A DNA stretch of 64,000 nt from QQVM01 sp035341855. GTDB lineage: Bacteria; Bacteroidota; Bacteroidia; AKYH767-A; 2013-40CM-41-45. Below are positions 33,601-40,542 of the stretch, in pieces. Positions within the stretch are counted from its first letter, which is position 1. Every line of letters begins with the position of its first letter. Where the stretch lies: the NCBI GenBank assembly GCA_035341855.1, contig DAOQWA010000007.1, forward strand, positions 1 to 64,000, read 5' to 3'. The notes beneath the pieces were generated by a model. It did not search any database. It saw only the letters and a program-made list of their open reading frames with translations, and was not told the DNA's origin. The translations under genes and the position numbers were made by a program.

Positions 33601-35640
33601 TGGTAAAAACAAATAGCTGCCTTCACAGTAAGAAGAATCAACCTGTCCAAGGTTCAGAAAAGATCCCGGTGGAACTGCCTCCCCAACTTGGAAGTCGCTG
33701 AATGTCGTCAGATTGTTGACTTGTATCGAAGTGGCTGTTCGACTTACAACATTCACTGGTTGCCAGCCATTTCCGGTATTATACTTTTCTACATTGAACA
33801 AAGAATGATCGGCTGCGGAATCAATTTCTGTAGCATCCCAATTCAAGGTCATGTATACATTGTTGTAGGTGCCTCCATTTTTATTGATCTTCCAATGCCT
33901 GTTTACGCTTTTGGTAGGATCAATTCCGGATCCTGAAATCCCCGGATGATCAGAATTAATTGTGGAAACTGTGATTGATCCGGGACTTGTTACATCAGCA
34001 AAAGCAAAGACAACCGGACGATAGCCGGAATTGTCACCAACACGGAATTCCAAATATGGATATCCGACAGGGAAGTACATTTCCAGAATTCCATTGATAT
34101 AATTTTGTGTACCTGAATTATTTTGAACAGTAGTACCGGGTCCTATGATCAGCTTTGTAGAATCTGTAGTTAATATTCCACCGTAATTGAAATTTAAAAA
34201 GTTAGTGATGGTTTGGTCTCCATTCAACTGCAGTCCGGGGCCAAAATGAAACATGAGCAGATTACTGATCGATCCTGTTCCATATATGATTTGAAGTGCA
34301 TTGCCTGAGATGGCAAAATCTGAAAGGCTAATTGTTCCATTGTTGATCAATGTTGCAGATGAATACCAAAGGGAAGCATTACCAACGATTTCAGCGCCTG
34401 ATGATACGTCTAATGTTGCACCGCCAAACCAACTGAAAGCTCCGTCATTTCGGAGATCGGTAGATGGTCCGTTATTTATTGTAAGAGTGCCTCCACTTGC
34501 AGCAAGCGTCGCTCCCGGCTGGACAAAGGTCTGGTCAATGACTACGTTTGAAGTTACCGTTATTACATGGGGACTGCGGATGATTATCTGGTTATCAGAA
34601 GCATTTGGTTCAGTAGCTGCTGCTATCCAATTAGTACCATTATATCTTTCCCAGCTACCGGTTGAACTCCAATCTCCTGAAGAAACCGATCTGTAGAATC
34701 CGGCCACCGGGTCAATGATACCATCACAATCGTCATCGATCCCATTAGAAGGAATTTCAGTTGCACCGGGATATACAGTTGGGATAAGATCATTGCAATC
34801 ACCGCTCAGTGCTGCATATCCTGTAGGTTGGGTACATGCAATAGAATCAGTTCCGGTCACGCCATATCCATCCTGATCCTGATCTAAATACCATGTTGCA
34901 GGAGTACCAACAGGGCCTGATGTCACCCAATTTGAAGTTGCACCGCTGAGCGCAAAATTTGTTAGTGTCATATCATAAGCATTTCCACTCGCATCTGTCA
35001 AAGTGGTAATTCCTGTGTTTGTGCCACCCGGAATACCTTGGTTGAAATGGTAATTTGCTATAAGACCATTACCCATAGTTAGAATCTCGCAATTTAAATT
35101 GGACTGAATCTCAGTACCGCTTAATGCTCTATTCCAAATCCTCAACTCGTCAACACTTCCGCCAAAATGTTCACTATTGCCGGTCCACTGTGTTCCGATG
35201 TAAAAATTGGCTACAGTTGGAGGATTAGGGAAAGAATGAGTCGGGTTAGGTAATGGATATCCCGCAGTTGCCCGAAGAACACCATCCAGATAAAGATAGC
35301 CGTTTGTGTTTGTTCTTACGACCGTATAGTTATGCCAATTAAGATCTGTTGGCCAGGGAACACCTGTTGGAGTCCAGGTGTCTCCAATTCGAATGGTGTC
35401 ATTGTAATATTGTCCGATATAAAAATATCTCCCTTGCGATATTATATTTTTAAGTTGGCCCGGAACGAAACTATTCTGTTTTGCCCAGATAGAAACGGTA
35501 TACTCGCCGGTTGTAGGAACTAACTCTGTTGGTCCGTTTACAACATCATTAATTCCATCAAGATGCAGAGCCTGTCCATCAGCTTTTAATGAATAAAAAA
35601 TGACTGCAACTAAAACGAAAAATCCCCTCAAGAATTTCAT
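24673..35640 (-). CDS. Giant multidomain T9SS-exported adhesin-like protein with subtilase-like domain
   Basis: A 3655-residue secreted protein. In order: signal peptide (MKFLRGFFVLVAVIFYSLKA), LamG-like domain (about 40-180), MopT-type Asp-rich motif (247-312, 'DQDQDGYG', 'GDCNDLIP', 'NGIDDDCDG'), a second LamG (947-1100) and many SprB-type repeats (from about 770, densest 1395-1960). Then a subtilase-like domain (2115-2520), MBG-like domains (2632-2750), R-A-I-V-N repeats (2790-2908), more SprB-like segments (from about 2990), PKD-like repeats (3127-3547) and a T9SS sorting domain (3560-3655, 'LYPNPTSQDAV', 'GVYFLSVSKDD'). The peptidase part has Asp in 'VGVLSDSYN', 'AAGNYG' and Ser in 'GTSAAAPH', but instead of HGTxxAG shows 'DEGRAMLQIVHD', as in S53-like relatives. 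It may act in adhesion, gliding or surface proteolysis. An in-frame ATG at 35736 would add 32 residues. Confidence 0.88.
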   Translation of the reverse strand: MKFLRGFFVLVAVIFYSLKADGQALHLDGINDVVNGPTELVPTTGEYTVSIWAKQNSFVPGQLKNIISQGRYFYIGQYYNDTIRIGDTWTPTGVPWPTDLNWHNYTVVRTNTNGYLYLDGVLRATAGYPLPNPTHSFPNPPTVANFYIGTQWTGNSEHFGGSVDELRIWNRALSGTEIQSNLNCEILTMGNGLIANYHFNQGIPGGTNTGITTLTDASGNAYDMTLTNFALSGATSNWVTSGPVGTPATWYLDQDQDGYGVTGTDSIACTQPTGYAALSGDCNDLIPTVYPGATEIPSNGIDDDCDGIIDPVAGFYRSVSSGDWSSTGSWERYNGTNWIAAATEPNASDNQIIIRSPHVITVTSNVVIDQTFVQPGATLAASGGTLTINNGPSTDLRNDGAFSWFGGATLDVSSGAEIVGNASLWYSSATLINNGTISLSDFAISGNALQIIYGTGSISNLLMFHFGPGLQLNGDQTITNFLNFNYGGILTTDSTKLIIGPGTTVQNNSGTQNYINGILEMYFPVGYPYLEFRVGDNSGYRPVVFAFADVTSPGSITVSTINSDHPGISGSGIDPTKSVNRHWKINKNGGTYNNVYMTLNWDATEIDSAADHSLFNVEKYNTGNGWQPVNVVSRTATSIQVNNLTTFSDFQVGEAVPPGSFLNLGQVDSSYCEGSYLFLPYNSDIAFNSGNIINVELSDSTGSFNSPVVVGTYGSSSSSGFIEINLPSVNSTSLAYRMRVTSSDPAYTGSATYPFVLNDSPNLSYTISQTDNECFDGYDGSVTVSGISGGVPISGVNYDVTITGINEYYDSNQYGFFGNLHAGTYMIYVSDATGCVTSQGPQAVTILEADEMTLTITPNPLFVCEGSSGSVSVAVTGGTGPYQIWGDTTNLYPTYQSPYSISATDDNGCSSSSLNLQVYTNPVAEITRPDYNSVCNSSPVTLEIRTFEDYALYFNGSTDYAEGENYLLPPGDDSRTIEAWINPTINQNSVIFNYGQINDNMSESCGLFLMGSNLMFGSPSNGVTGNIPIPLNTWTHVAASYDGTTVQLYVNGQPAGSGIRTYNTSGTEYRIAMSVPVSNTMFFNGSIDEVRVWEGALSQSDINDGLYINFSDYVPSSLICYIPMYDGYGTETQDFGYDWYGNSQGPVGPGSNPPGPSFPSPTFYPATIYGSTSWLNSTYLSDHFFTGYLWSPGSQTTNQISVTSGSTYEAIIFYNNGCTDTISTTVLSDSVSLIVNDPPPSCNGSPIDLSAPSITAGTYSTSPLTFTYWEDSDMTIPLDSNHAHTTGTYYIRVISAIGCLEVASVNVVISNSSPTISLNAGTPDCNGYVFEVDVTAAGGTAPYSGIGLQTINGFIGTDTTVVFTITDSVGCTDTDSVTVTQPTLVVTGSVDPTHVTCFGYNNGQLEFYGISGGTLQTDLITYPTGYSYYLYGPNSLYLQNNSGVFNSLAPGQYFIGGSDANGCGSGLLPVTVNEPALLEFVCSTINDVTIAGGNDGAALVTTTGGTPPYSGDDGIHTNLSAGTYYYYVDDANNCGSSSNSCAVTINDGPCNLTASCTVISTVSCNGYNDAQIEVQASGGLAPYIGEGVFSNYGAGTYIFTVQDDAGCFANCTTTVSEPDLLLSVCSTVSDVTTYGGNDGVALVTASGGTPPYSGDEGLHTNLSAGTYYYYANDANGCGSSSYACSVTINEPPQCTVVANCSVTSAVSCNGGNDAVVTVTASGGTGPYTGEGVFTNLSAGTPTFTVEDALGCIATCIATITEPDYLYAIGSEQSAVSCNGGNNGVAAVTPVGGTAPYTITGDPLTGLSAGDYNYTVTDANGCQTTCIATITEPTQLMANCAVTSNTLCYGDSTGSYVVIAIGGTAPYSGTGNYNNIAAGTYTTTVSDANGCSTSCDVTITQPSQLTLTADPTAQDVCIGSTGSVALTPDGGTPPYNIGGASTTNLLTGSYFYTVTDNNGCFAGTSANVTIITCIVPAVTPTDSGRTGTILGSELTSVSNNVDSIVADTLNQNLLLFRADSVLMEFIAQDGMTDSLYNLLITPDYGLTDTVDNGLSSLIITGKFPIRNLYKVDSLTTLCNFCRPYYPPVIGTGVTGIAYSNGDIAMRADRARTAFGVTGAGVKVGVLSDSYNTITGNPALANVQNGDLPGIQNPNNSNPVNVLKEYPYGIRTDEGRAMLQIVHDVAPDAELAFRTGFISAGDLAKGIKQLGIDDSCDVLVDDITFITEPFFQDGVVARAVNEVADRGVSYFTAAGNYGNKSYESTFQAAVAPPGVFGTPHDFGGGDIFQHLTLGRGSYTIVLQWEDSMYSLGQLPGALTDLDLYLVDNDGTVLFGFNRNNIWGDPVEVLSFSVRAETSANILITKVAGAPNVKFKYIIFRGEATIDEFNTASSTIVGQANATGAMTVGAALYLYTPAFGQSPPTIATFSSTGGTLINGVDRMKPDFVAPNGVNTTVTLGGPDIDGDGFPNFYGTSAAAPHAAAVAALLIEGRQKFYNQALSPENIRNILKTTTIEMGPTIGYDDSTGFGFIQADAALQSFAAGKPLITSLSPDDTTIVPGSQSFDVTVNGHYFTANSVILLRGDSLPTTRISSTQLSATFPSFIGNPPVQVYTPPTVTNMNDGGYSDSAFFFPSTKQSIIVIANDTSKKYGEVLPAFTATVLVDSVPIQNTGLTLADVGLDTIFFTTPAHSLSNVDLYFIRPSMRVLDPADSIDVALLEAYTYSFVDGLISVEQLPLVIKPNDTTLVEGQQINGFSYSYTYDETNIDSSIRNSFLLDLQTEHLENIAEHATALVDARAIVNGRAIVNSDLQNLGFLVSARAIVNARAIVNARAIVNNITEYDTTNVVDVGVESIFNYQLNPDSSALVNARAIVNARAIVNARAIVNGRAIVNGRAIVNARAIVNGRAIVNSEDIDDPTHDDVVVIIDEEDVNAPPTDSLDTFYSINLITGTTVGTHTIVPAPLLSSNNFMITYDLGVLTMLAPEIEVTVTEETAIECFGGTGCVTVNVTGGTGPYIGTGIVCGVMAGMQTFTVTDDNGNIATGTFEMTEPAKVEGTSSTTTEICGLANATATINPTGGMAPYTFLWSNNQTTQTATGLSAGPYSVTITDTKGCTGVVTVTVSGAGIPPEPAGAISGPYGACRNSVVTYSIAPVSGATSYAWTIPPGTSGSSTSTSITLTFSNTFNGGFLSVTPENVCGSGQISSTNIIVLSLRPSNPGFINGPAIACGPGLHTYTLSPVQNATSYNWTVTGAGASILSGQGSNSIIVSVSAAFGQGRVMVNASNCMGTTSTRSMTITGTPVNGNAVVGPTYVCAGTNNVSYTMAPVIGTDTYTWAVVSGDVSVASQSGTSANFNFGPSFTTGVLSISTTNICGTFTREFTIRSIPGQPGGISGPYTGLCLQSGVTYSIAPVAGATGYNWTVPSGVNIVNNTGTSITVDYTAAFTGNGTVCVSATNSCGASISRCLPVSALLAAPSTMDGPGSVCKSQTSVLYSSSSVPGTISYHWYATNGVIPTPQGNGSSALVNFTTGTANSTILTVKAENLCGLSLPLNKSVSINTNCRLESTDLDAGRSFELYPNPTSQDAVLKFIGKNDGQVVVEVYQINGSRTSILFDRFVKANEEHRIDIESSTWTPGVYFLSVSKDDKTTVQKFFVIKKQ
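26917..27054 (-). repeat. Tandem 18-bp repeats encoding R-A-I-V-N-[AGS], cluster 1
   Basis: Eight consecutive units (seven RAIVN plus a leading ALVNA) encode 46 residues of an exact six-residue period. The DNA units differ at synonymous positions (for example GCATTCACAATTGCTCT against GCATTTACGATTGCTCT), so the peptide is more conserved than the DNA. Confidence 0.95.
27139..27201 (-). repeat. RAIVN repeats, cluster 2
   Basis: Three RAIVN units preceded by the degenerate LVSA and ending in N-N, in the same frame as cluster 1, from which it is separated by about 28 non-repeat residues. Confidence 0.9.
27226..27273 (-). repeat. RAIVN repeats, cluster 3
   Basis: Units ALVDA, RAIVNG, RAIVNS, i.e. 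two full copies plus a degenerate leading copy. It is the N-terminal-most cluster, next to the MBG-like region. Confidence 0.88.
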
Positions 35641-35736
35641 GGCATTGAGGGGGCATTCAATAGGATTTTCATTTCGAAGTCCGGATCGTTCTTGGTTTTT
35701 TACGACATAAGAATTCAAGGTAGATTTAGCGACCAT

Positions 35737-36078
35737 AAGAGTTTGTGTGTTGTGTGTTGTGTGTTGAAAAGTAAGGTTCGTGTGTATATGGGGTACTTCA
35801 GATTATTTTTGAAGACAAGGAATTTAAGATCAAATGAATTCCAGCACCATTGGTGATCAGCAGAACGGTGTATAAATCAGAATTTTTAAATCTAATGAAA
35901 ATAAACCAAAACGTGCCAATTGTTGACAAAAAATTAAATATAAAAATGTCCTTTTTGGCGAATGAAACAAATTGATTGGTCAATTTCCTTCTGAAAAAAG
36001 CGATATTTATTTGGAATTGTTAGCTAAATTATCGTTCTGTACTGTATAAACCATTAGCACTTATTCTTTGGCCATTCA
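35737..36078. other. Intergenic region between two T9SS protein genes
   Basis: About 340 AT-rich bases that should hold the promoter of the giant gene. Apart from the 7-bp repeats, only a near-match to the -7 element (TACTTTTC on the minus strand near 35770) is visible. No gene is supported. Confidence 0.45.
35745..35765 (-). repeat. Three tandem 7-bp repeats upstream of the giant gene
   Basis: Three exact copies of GTGTGTT on the plus strand (AACACAC in the transcript sense). They end 8 bases before the upstream in-frame ATG (35736) and about 100 bases before the preferred start at 35640. Confidence 0.85.
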
Positions 36079-37617
36079 TTACCTTATAATGGTGAATTTT
36101 TGATGGCTCAGGGAAAAATTAGATTCAACTACGAGAATGTAAATACCTTCCGCAAATTGGCTGATGTCGATTGTGTTCAAATCGTTAGCCAGGAGTCCGG
36201 TATGTACTGAACTACCGTCGGTTTTTAAAATTTTGAATGGAGTTGGTTGATGATTATCTGACAGTTGGATGTGTAAATTATCGTTAACAGGAATCGGAAA
36301 CAATTTGAAAGAAAGCTTCGGAGGACCCTCAGGAATCTCGACAAGACTGAATGCCAAAATATTGGAGCTGGAAATACATCCATTTTGATAAACTATTTTG
36401 GCTTGATAGTTTCCTGAACTCTGAGGAACCAGATATGAAAGAGTATCGTTTGTCAGAAGGACAGAGTTTAAAAACCATTGAATATTTCCGGCGGTAGAGG
36501 CAAAGATGCTATCATTCAATAGCGAGATCGAAATGGAGGGCGAGGGGAGTATATCAATATTTATGTCATCTGAGTCGGAACAACCATTACTATCTGTAAC
36601 CAGTAAAGTAAATCCTGTAGTTGAGTTGATTGTTGCAAGAGGGTTTGCAATTAAAGGGTCACTTAATGGCAATGCCGGTGTCCATGTATATGTATAGGGC
36701 GTTGTGCCTCCGGAAGCAGAGGGGTTTCCTCCAAGTGAAATGCTTTCGCCTTCACAAATGACGAGATCTGTTCCGGCATCTGCATTAAGGTTGCTTACGT
36801 TCACGAACAAAGAAACCGGAAGGCTGCTTCCACAACCATTATTTGCGACAACTTGAAGATTTCCTGAATTAGAATTTGCCATTACAGTAATACTGTTTGC
36901 GGATGAGCTTCCTGTCCATCCGGCCGGAATTGTCCATGAATAAGATGTTGCGCCGATTACCGGGTTTATTGTATAGGTCTGCGTAGTGCCATGACAGATA
37001 GCCGGATTTCCTGAAATTGGATTTGGTTGATCAGGCACCGGACAAACTTGTTCAGTGACTGTCAAGCTTGATTTGTAGACATAGTCATTATTGTCATTAG
37101 CGTTTCCGTCTGCGGCAACGCCTGCAAAGTAAAAGCTCACAGGCCCTGTACCGCTGGATGGTGCTGTCCAACTAAAATTAAAAGTTTTTGACCCGCTTGC
37201 AGCACCGGCATTTAGTTGATGGACAACATTTCTTCGAGTTACAGAATTCACCACTCTGGTTTTGATCTGAGTTGCGGCAGCATCGGTGATGACCAAAGTA
37301 CCTGCATTGTCATTTAAACTATTCAAAGCCTCAAAACCGAAGCCAAATAAATTATTAGACGTTCTGGACACAGTTATACTCATATTGTAAGTCTGACCTG
37401 CGACATACTCATTCAATGGCATTCCGGCATTTTGGAAAGTAATTGTACCACCTCCGGTATTTACCGGAAAGGAAGAATGGCAGGTCGTACAGTCTGTCTC
37501 ACCGGGGGATCCGGTGTAACCTGCTCTTCCATCATCGCTAAACTGCTCACTGGTAAATAGTAAAACCGATAAGAATGGTAATACAGCAGGAATTATTTTC
37601 TTTATTATTCTGGTCAT
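36079..37617 (-). CDS. Choice-of-anchor V protein with T9SS sorting domain
   Basis: A 512-residue exported protein. After a signal segment (residues 1-22) comes 'GYTGSPGETDCTTCHSSFP', with a single CxxCH at 43-47 that is typical of choice-of-anchor V proteins and could hold heme c. A Reeler-like beta domain follows to about residue 190 ('VVHQLNAGAASGSKTF', 'FYFAGVAADGNAND'). Then come a PKD-like repeat ('CHGTTQTYTINPVIGATSY'), a SprB-like part and a C-terminal T9SS domain ('LFPIPVNDNLHI', 'GIYILVVES'). It should reach the cell surface. Function is unknown. It shares its PKD-like repeat type with the giant neighbour. Confidence 0.87.
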   Translation of the reverse strand: MTRIIKKIIPAVLPFLSVLLFTSEQFSDDGRAGYTGSPGETDCTTCHSSFPVNTGGGTITFQNAGMPLNEYVAGQTYNMSITVSRTSNNLFGFGFEALNSLNDNAGTLVITDAAATQIKTRVVNSVTRRNVVHQLNAGAASGSKTFNFSWTAPSSGTGPVSFYFAGVAADGNANDNNDYVYKSSLTVTEQVCPVPDQPNPISGNPAICHGTTQTYTINPVIGATSYSWTIPAGWTGSSSANSITVMANSNSGNLQVVANNGCGSSLPVSLFVNVSNLNADAGTDLVICEGESISLGGNPSASGGTTPYTYTWTPALPLSDPLIANPLATINSTTGFTLLVTDSNGCSDSDDINIDILPSPSISISLLNDSIFASTAGNIQWFLNSVLLTNDTLSYLVPQSSGNYQAKIVYQNGCISSSNILAFSLVEIPEGPPKLSFKLFPIPVNDNLHIQLSDNHQPTPFKILKTDGSSVHTGLLANDLNTIDISQFAEGIYILVVESNFSLSHQKFTIIR

Positions 37618-37917
37618 TAGACTTCTGGCAAGTTGTTTTAATTCTTGAAGACGAATTTCATCAATATTTTTATAATATACTCTTCAATTGAATAAAATTT
37701 AAGGACAATGAATATAGCAGTTATTTGGCTTCCGGTTAATGGAATATCCTTGCTGATGAGATGGATTAGACTATTTATTGAACTGATGGATTAATTCTTC
37801 TTTTAACTATTTTTCGTGTTTGCCGGTATTGTAGATACTCTTTTGTGCCAACAGTGTCTCATTGCTAATTCTCCGGATCAATGATCTATTATTTGCGGGA
37901 GTTGCCTAAATTGCCGC
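37618..37917. other. Divergent intergenic region
   Basis: About 300 AT-rich bases between the starts of the anchor-V gene and the membrane protein gene. It must hold both promoters, but I see no clear consensus, repeat or RNA structure. Confidence 0.4.
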
Positions 37918-39492
37918 ATGAAATTTGAAAAGTACTTTTTCTATTTGTTGATTTTGGTTCACCTCTTACCGGTGATCTTGTTGCCTTATTTTGTGACGCA
38001 TGACGGTCCTGCTCATGTGTATAATGCTAACCTGATTCAGCAACTGTTATTTGACAAGGGCGGCTTGGCATCGTTTTTCTTTGAGTTCAACCCTCAAATC
38101 CTTCCCAATTGGATTTCTCATCTCATGTTGCTTTTGTTTAACCAGATCCTGAGTCCGGAAGTATCTGAAAGAATCGTAATTGCCATATATATTGTCGCTT
38201 TCCCCTTGTCATTCAGGGCCCTTGTACTTGCCATAAATCCATCTGCCTTCGCCGCAACATATTTGATATTTCCCTACGTACAGGCTTTTTCGATCTTAAC
38301 CGGCTTGTACAGTTTTTGTCTCGGTTTATGTCTTATGTTTTATGTTCTGTATAAATGGAAAAAATCCGGATTGCCATTAGATCGTCAGGGTAAAATCTAT
38401 TTTTCGATATGGATGATACTGATCTATTTTTCGCATCTCTTCGTATTTATGTTGGTCATGCTTGCACTTGGCTTCATGATCTGCTGGAAGCATTTCAATG
38501 ACTTTAGTTTTTCGCTGAAGAAGGTGTTTGCAAATTTTTCATTGTTGTGGAGGCAGATCCGCATGTTACTGGTGATCTCATTTTTACCCCTGTGCCTTAC
38601 ATTGCTTTTCGCTTTTCATCAGGCATCCAAGACTGATACTGAAATTCCGGAGTTTGATACAATGTTAGAATTGTTTATTGATGTTCGACCGATCATAGCA
38701 TTGAATTATGATATGGAGAAGGTTTATTCAAGGCCTTTGTTCTATGTGTACCTCATTCTCTTACTTGCCGGACTAATCATGAAAGTCAGGTCATCTCCCG
38801 GTCGAAGTAAAAACTTTGTACAGGCAGAGGATGGTTGGTTCATTCTTTCTTTACTAATGACTTTCTTTTATTTCTTTTTACCTGATGATATTTTTTCGGG
38901 TGGTATTGTTGCTATTCGTTTTTGTTTGATGAGTTATTTGTTTCTGATACTGTGGTTAGCTGCTTATACACCAAGCAAATTGATGCTTGGAGGAGCTTTA
39001 TTGTCAGTTATTTCATCGCTTTTGCTATTAAATGAAAGGCAAGCTTCTTTAAAAGCCTTGTCAAATGATGCTGAAGATTTTGCTGTATGTGAGGAGCACA
39101 TTGAAGCTGAGAAAACTTTGTTGACGCTTAATTATTCGGACAACTGGATGTTAGACAATATAGCCAGTTATATCGCTGATGATAAAAATATTCTACTGCT
39201 TGATAATTACGAAGCGAATCAGGTACATTTTCCCTTGATATGGAAGAAGGACCGCGATCCTGATAAGATTTTGGGAAATGCAGGTAAGGCAAATCGACCA
39301 TGTATTGATCTCTTAAAATATAAATCCTTTACCGGTCTTGAAATAGATTATATACTTGTGATGAAACGACCTTCAGAAGTTGTTGATTCGTGCACACAAT
39401 CTGTGGATGAACAATTACGTAATGCTTACCGTGAGATCTTTGTTAGCCCAAGAGGTCACGGAGTTTTATACAAGCGCTTAGGTTTGTTTTGA
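37918..39492 (+). CDS. Multi-pass membrane protein, possibly GT-C-like glycosyltransferase
   Basis: A 524-residue protein with about ten membrane helices in the first 380 residues and a soluble C-terminal part of about 140 residues. A first helix is followed by 'VTHDGPAHVYNANL', where an acidic residue after helix 1 is placed as in GT-C glycosyltransferases that use polyprenyl-linked sugars. No stronger motif is seen and I do not recognise the exact family, so the function is tentative. It stands alone on the plus strand, 131 bp before the DUF2911 gene. Confidence 0.7.
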   Translation: MKFEKYFFYLLILVHLLPVILLPYFVTHDGPAHVYNANLIQQLLFDKGGLASFFFEFNPQILPNWISHLMLLLFNQILSPEVSERIVIAIYIVAFPLSFRALVLAINPSAFAATYLIFPYVQAFSILTGLYSFCLGLCLMFYVLYKWKKSGLPLDRQGKIYFSIWMILIYFSHLFVFMLVMLALGFMICWKHFNDFSFSLKKVFANFSLLWRQIRMLLVISFLPLCLTLLFAFHQASKTDTEIPEFDTMLELFIDVRPIIALNYDMEKVYSRPLFYVYLILLLAGLIMKVRSSPGRSKNFVQAEDGWFILSLLMTFFYFFLPDDIFSGGIVAIRFCLMSYLFLILWLAAYTPSKLMLGGALLSVISSLLLLNERQASLKALSNDAEDFAVCEEHIEAEKTLLTLNYSDNWMLDNIASYIADDKNILLLDNYEANQVHFPLIWKKDRDPDKILGNAGKANRPCIDLLKYKSFTGLEIDYILVMKRPSEVVDSCTQSVDEQLRNAYREIFVSPRGHGVLYKRLGLF

Positions 39493-39622
39493 ATTTTAAT
39501 AGATGTCTCATTTTATTTTTTATCCGGGTTTAATTGGTTGATACATTGTGCCTTATATTTCAGTAATTATTTTCGGCAAGAATAACTTATCTTGTGCGAA
39601 ATTTTAATTTACTAACTTAAAC

Positions 39623-40471
39623 ATGCGAACCATGAAAAAAATTTATTCAATTCTCTCCGCTGTAGTATTTGCAGTATTTGTATCCGGGGGGGCATATGCT
39701 CAATTACAACTGCCTGCACCTAGTCCAAAGGCTACCCTTTCCCAAATGGTTGGTTTGACAGAAATATCTATAGAGTATAGCAGTCCGGGTGTAAAAGGTC
39801 GTACGATCTTTGGTGATCTTGTACCGTATGACCAGGTGTGGCGTACAGGAGCAAATGCATCTACTAAAATTTCATTCAGTAAGGATGTGACAATTGCCGG
39901 CACGAAAGTGGCAAAAGGCACATATTCACTGTTAAGTATTCCCGGAAAAACTGATTGGTCAATTATTATTAATAAAGATGCTGATGTTTCTGTGCCTGAC
40001 TATAAACAGGCTAATGATGTTGTCCGTGTCAGCGCTAAACCGGAAAACATTTCAAAGCGTGAAAGACTATCTTTCCAGGTTGTAGATTTCGAAGATTCAA
40101 GAGCGATTGTAAATTTGGAATGGGATCAAACTCGTGTTTCGTTTGCTGTTGAATGCGCTACTGATGAACAGGCTTTGGAGAATATTAAGAACAGTCTTGG
40201 CGGTACATGGAGGACCTACAATTCAGCAGCAAGATATATGCTGGATAAAAATGATTATGAAACAGCGTTAAAGTATGCGAATCAGTCATTGCAATTGTCA
40301 GAAGAGTGGTTCAACACATGGGTGAAAGCAAGTATCCTTTCCAAGATGAAGAAAAATAAAGAAGCTTATGAATTGGCTTCAAAAGCGAAGACCTTAGGTG
40401 ATAAAAACCCTGATGGGTTTTTCTTCAAGACTCAGGTTGAAGATGCTTTGGCTACGTGGCCTAAACAATAA
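39623..40471 (+). CDS. DUF2911 domain exported protein
   Basis: A 282-residue protein with a signal peptide (MKKIYSILSAVVFAVFVSGG, after an initial MRT) and a DUF2911 domain over residues 30-170. Visible features are 'QLPAPSPKATLSQMVG', 'IEYSSPGVKGRTIFG', 'VWRTGANASTKI' and 'KGTYSLLSIPG'. The last 100 residues form TPR-like helices ('ALKYANQSLQLSEEW'). DUF2911 proteins are common in Bacteroidota and lack an assigned activity. A second ATG at 39632 is an equally possible start. A strong terminator follows. Confidence 0.9.
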   Translation: MRTMKKIYSILSAVVFAVFVSGGAYAQLQLPAPSPKATLSQMVGLTEISIEYSSPGVKGRTIFGDLVPYDQVWRTGANASTKISFSKDVTIAGTKVAKGTYSLLSIPGKTDWSIIINKDADVSVPDYKQANDVVRVSAKPENISKRERLSFQVVDFEDSRAIVNLEWDQTRVSFAVECATDEQALENIKNSLGGTWRTYNSAARYMLDKNDYETALKYANQSLQLSEEWFNTWVKASILSKMKKNKEAYELASKAKTLGDKNPDGFFFKTQVEDALATWPKQ

Positions 40472-40486
40472 TTGGTATTCAATTAG

Positions 40487-40523
40487 AAAGTGGCAAGAGA
40501 ATAATTCTTTTGCCACTTTTTTT
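40487..40523 (+). terminator. Terminator after the DUF2911 gene
   Basis: A 15-bp stem, AAAGTGGCAAGAGAA with TTCTTTTGCCACTTT (one G-T pair), a 3-base loop and a T run. Its A-rich 5' side means it could also serve the convergent symporter gene. Confidence 0.88.
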
Positions 40524-40542
40524 ATGGACTAATATGTAGAAA

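Noticed and set aside
24673..37617. Genomic island carrying the T9SS proteins
   Set aside because: No integrase, transposase, flanking repeats or tRNA end was found around these genes; giant adhesins are common in native Bacteroidota chromosomes.
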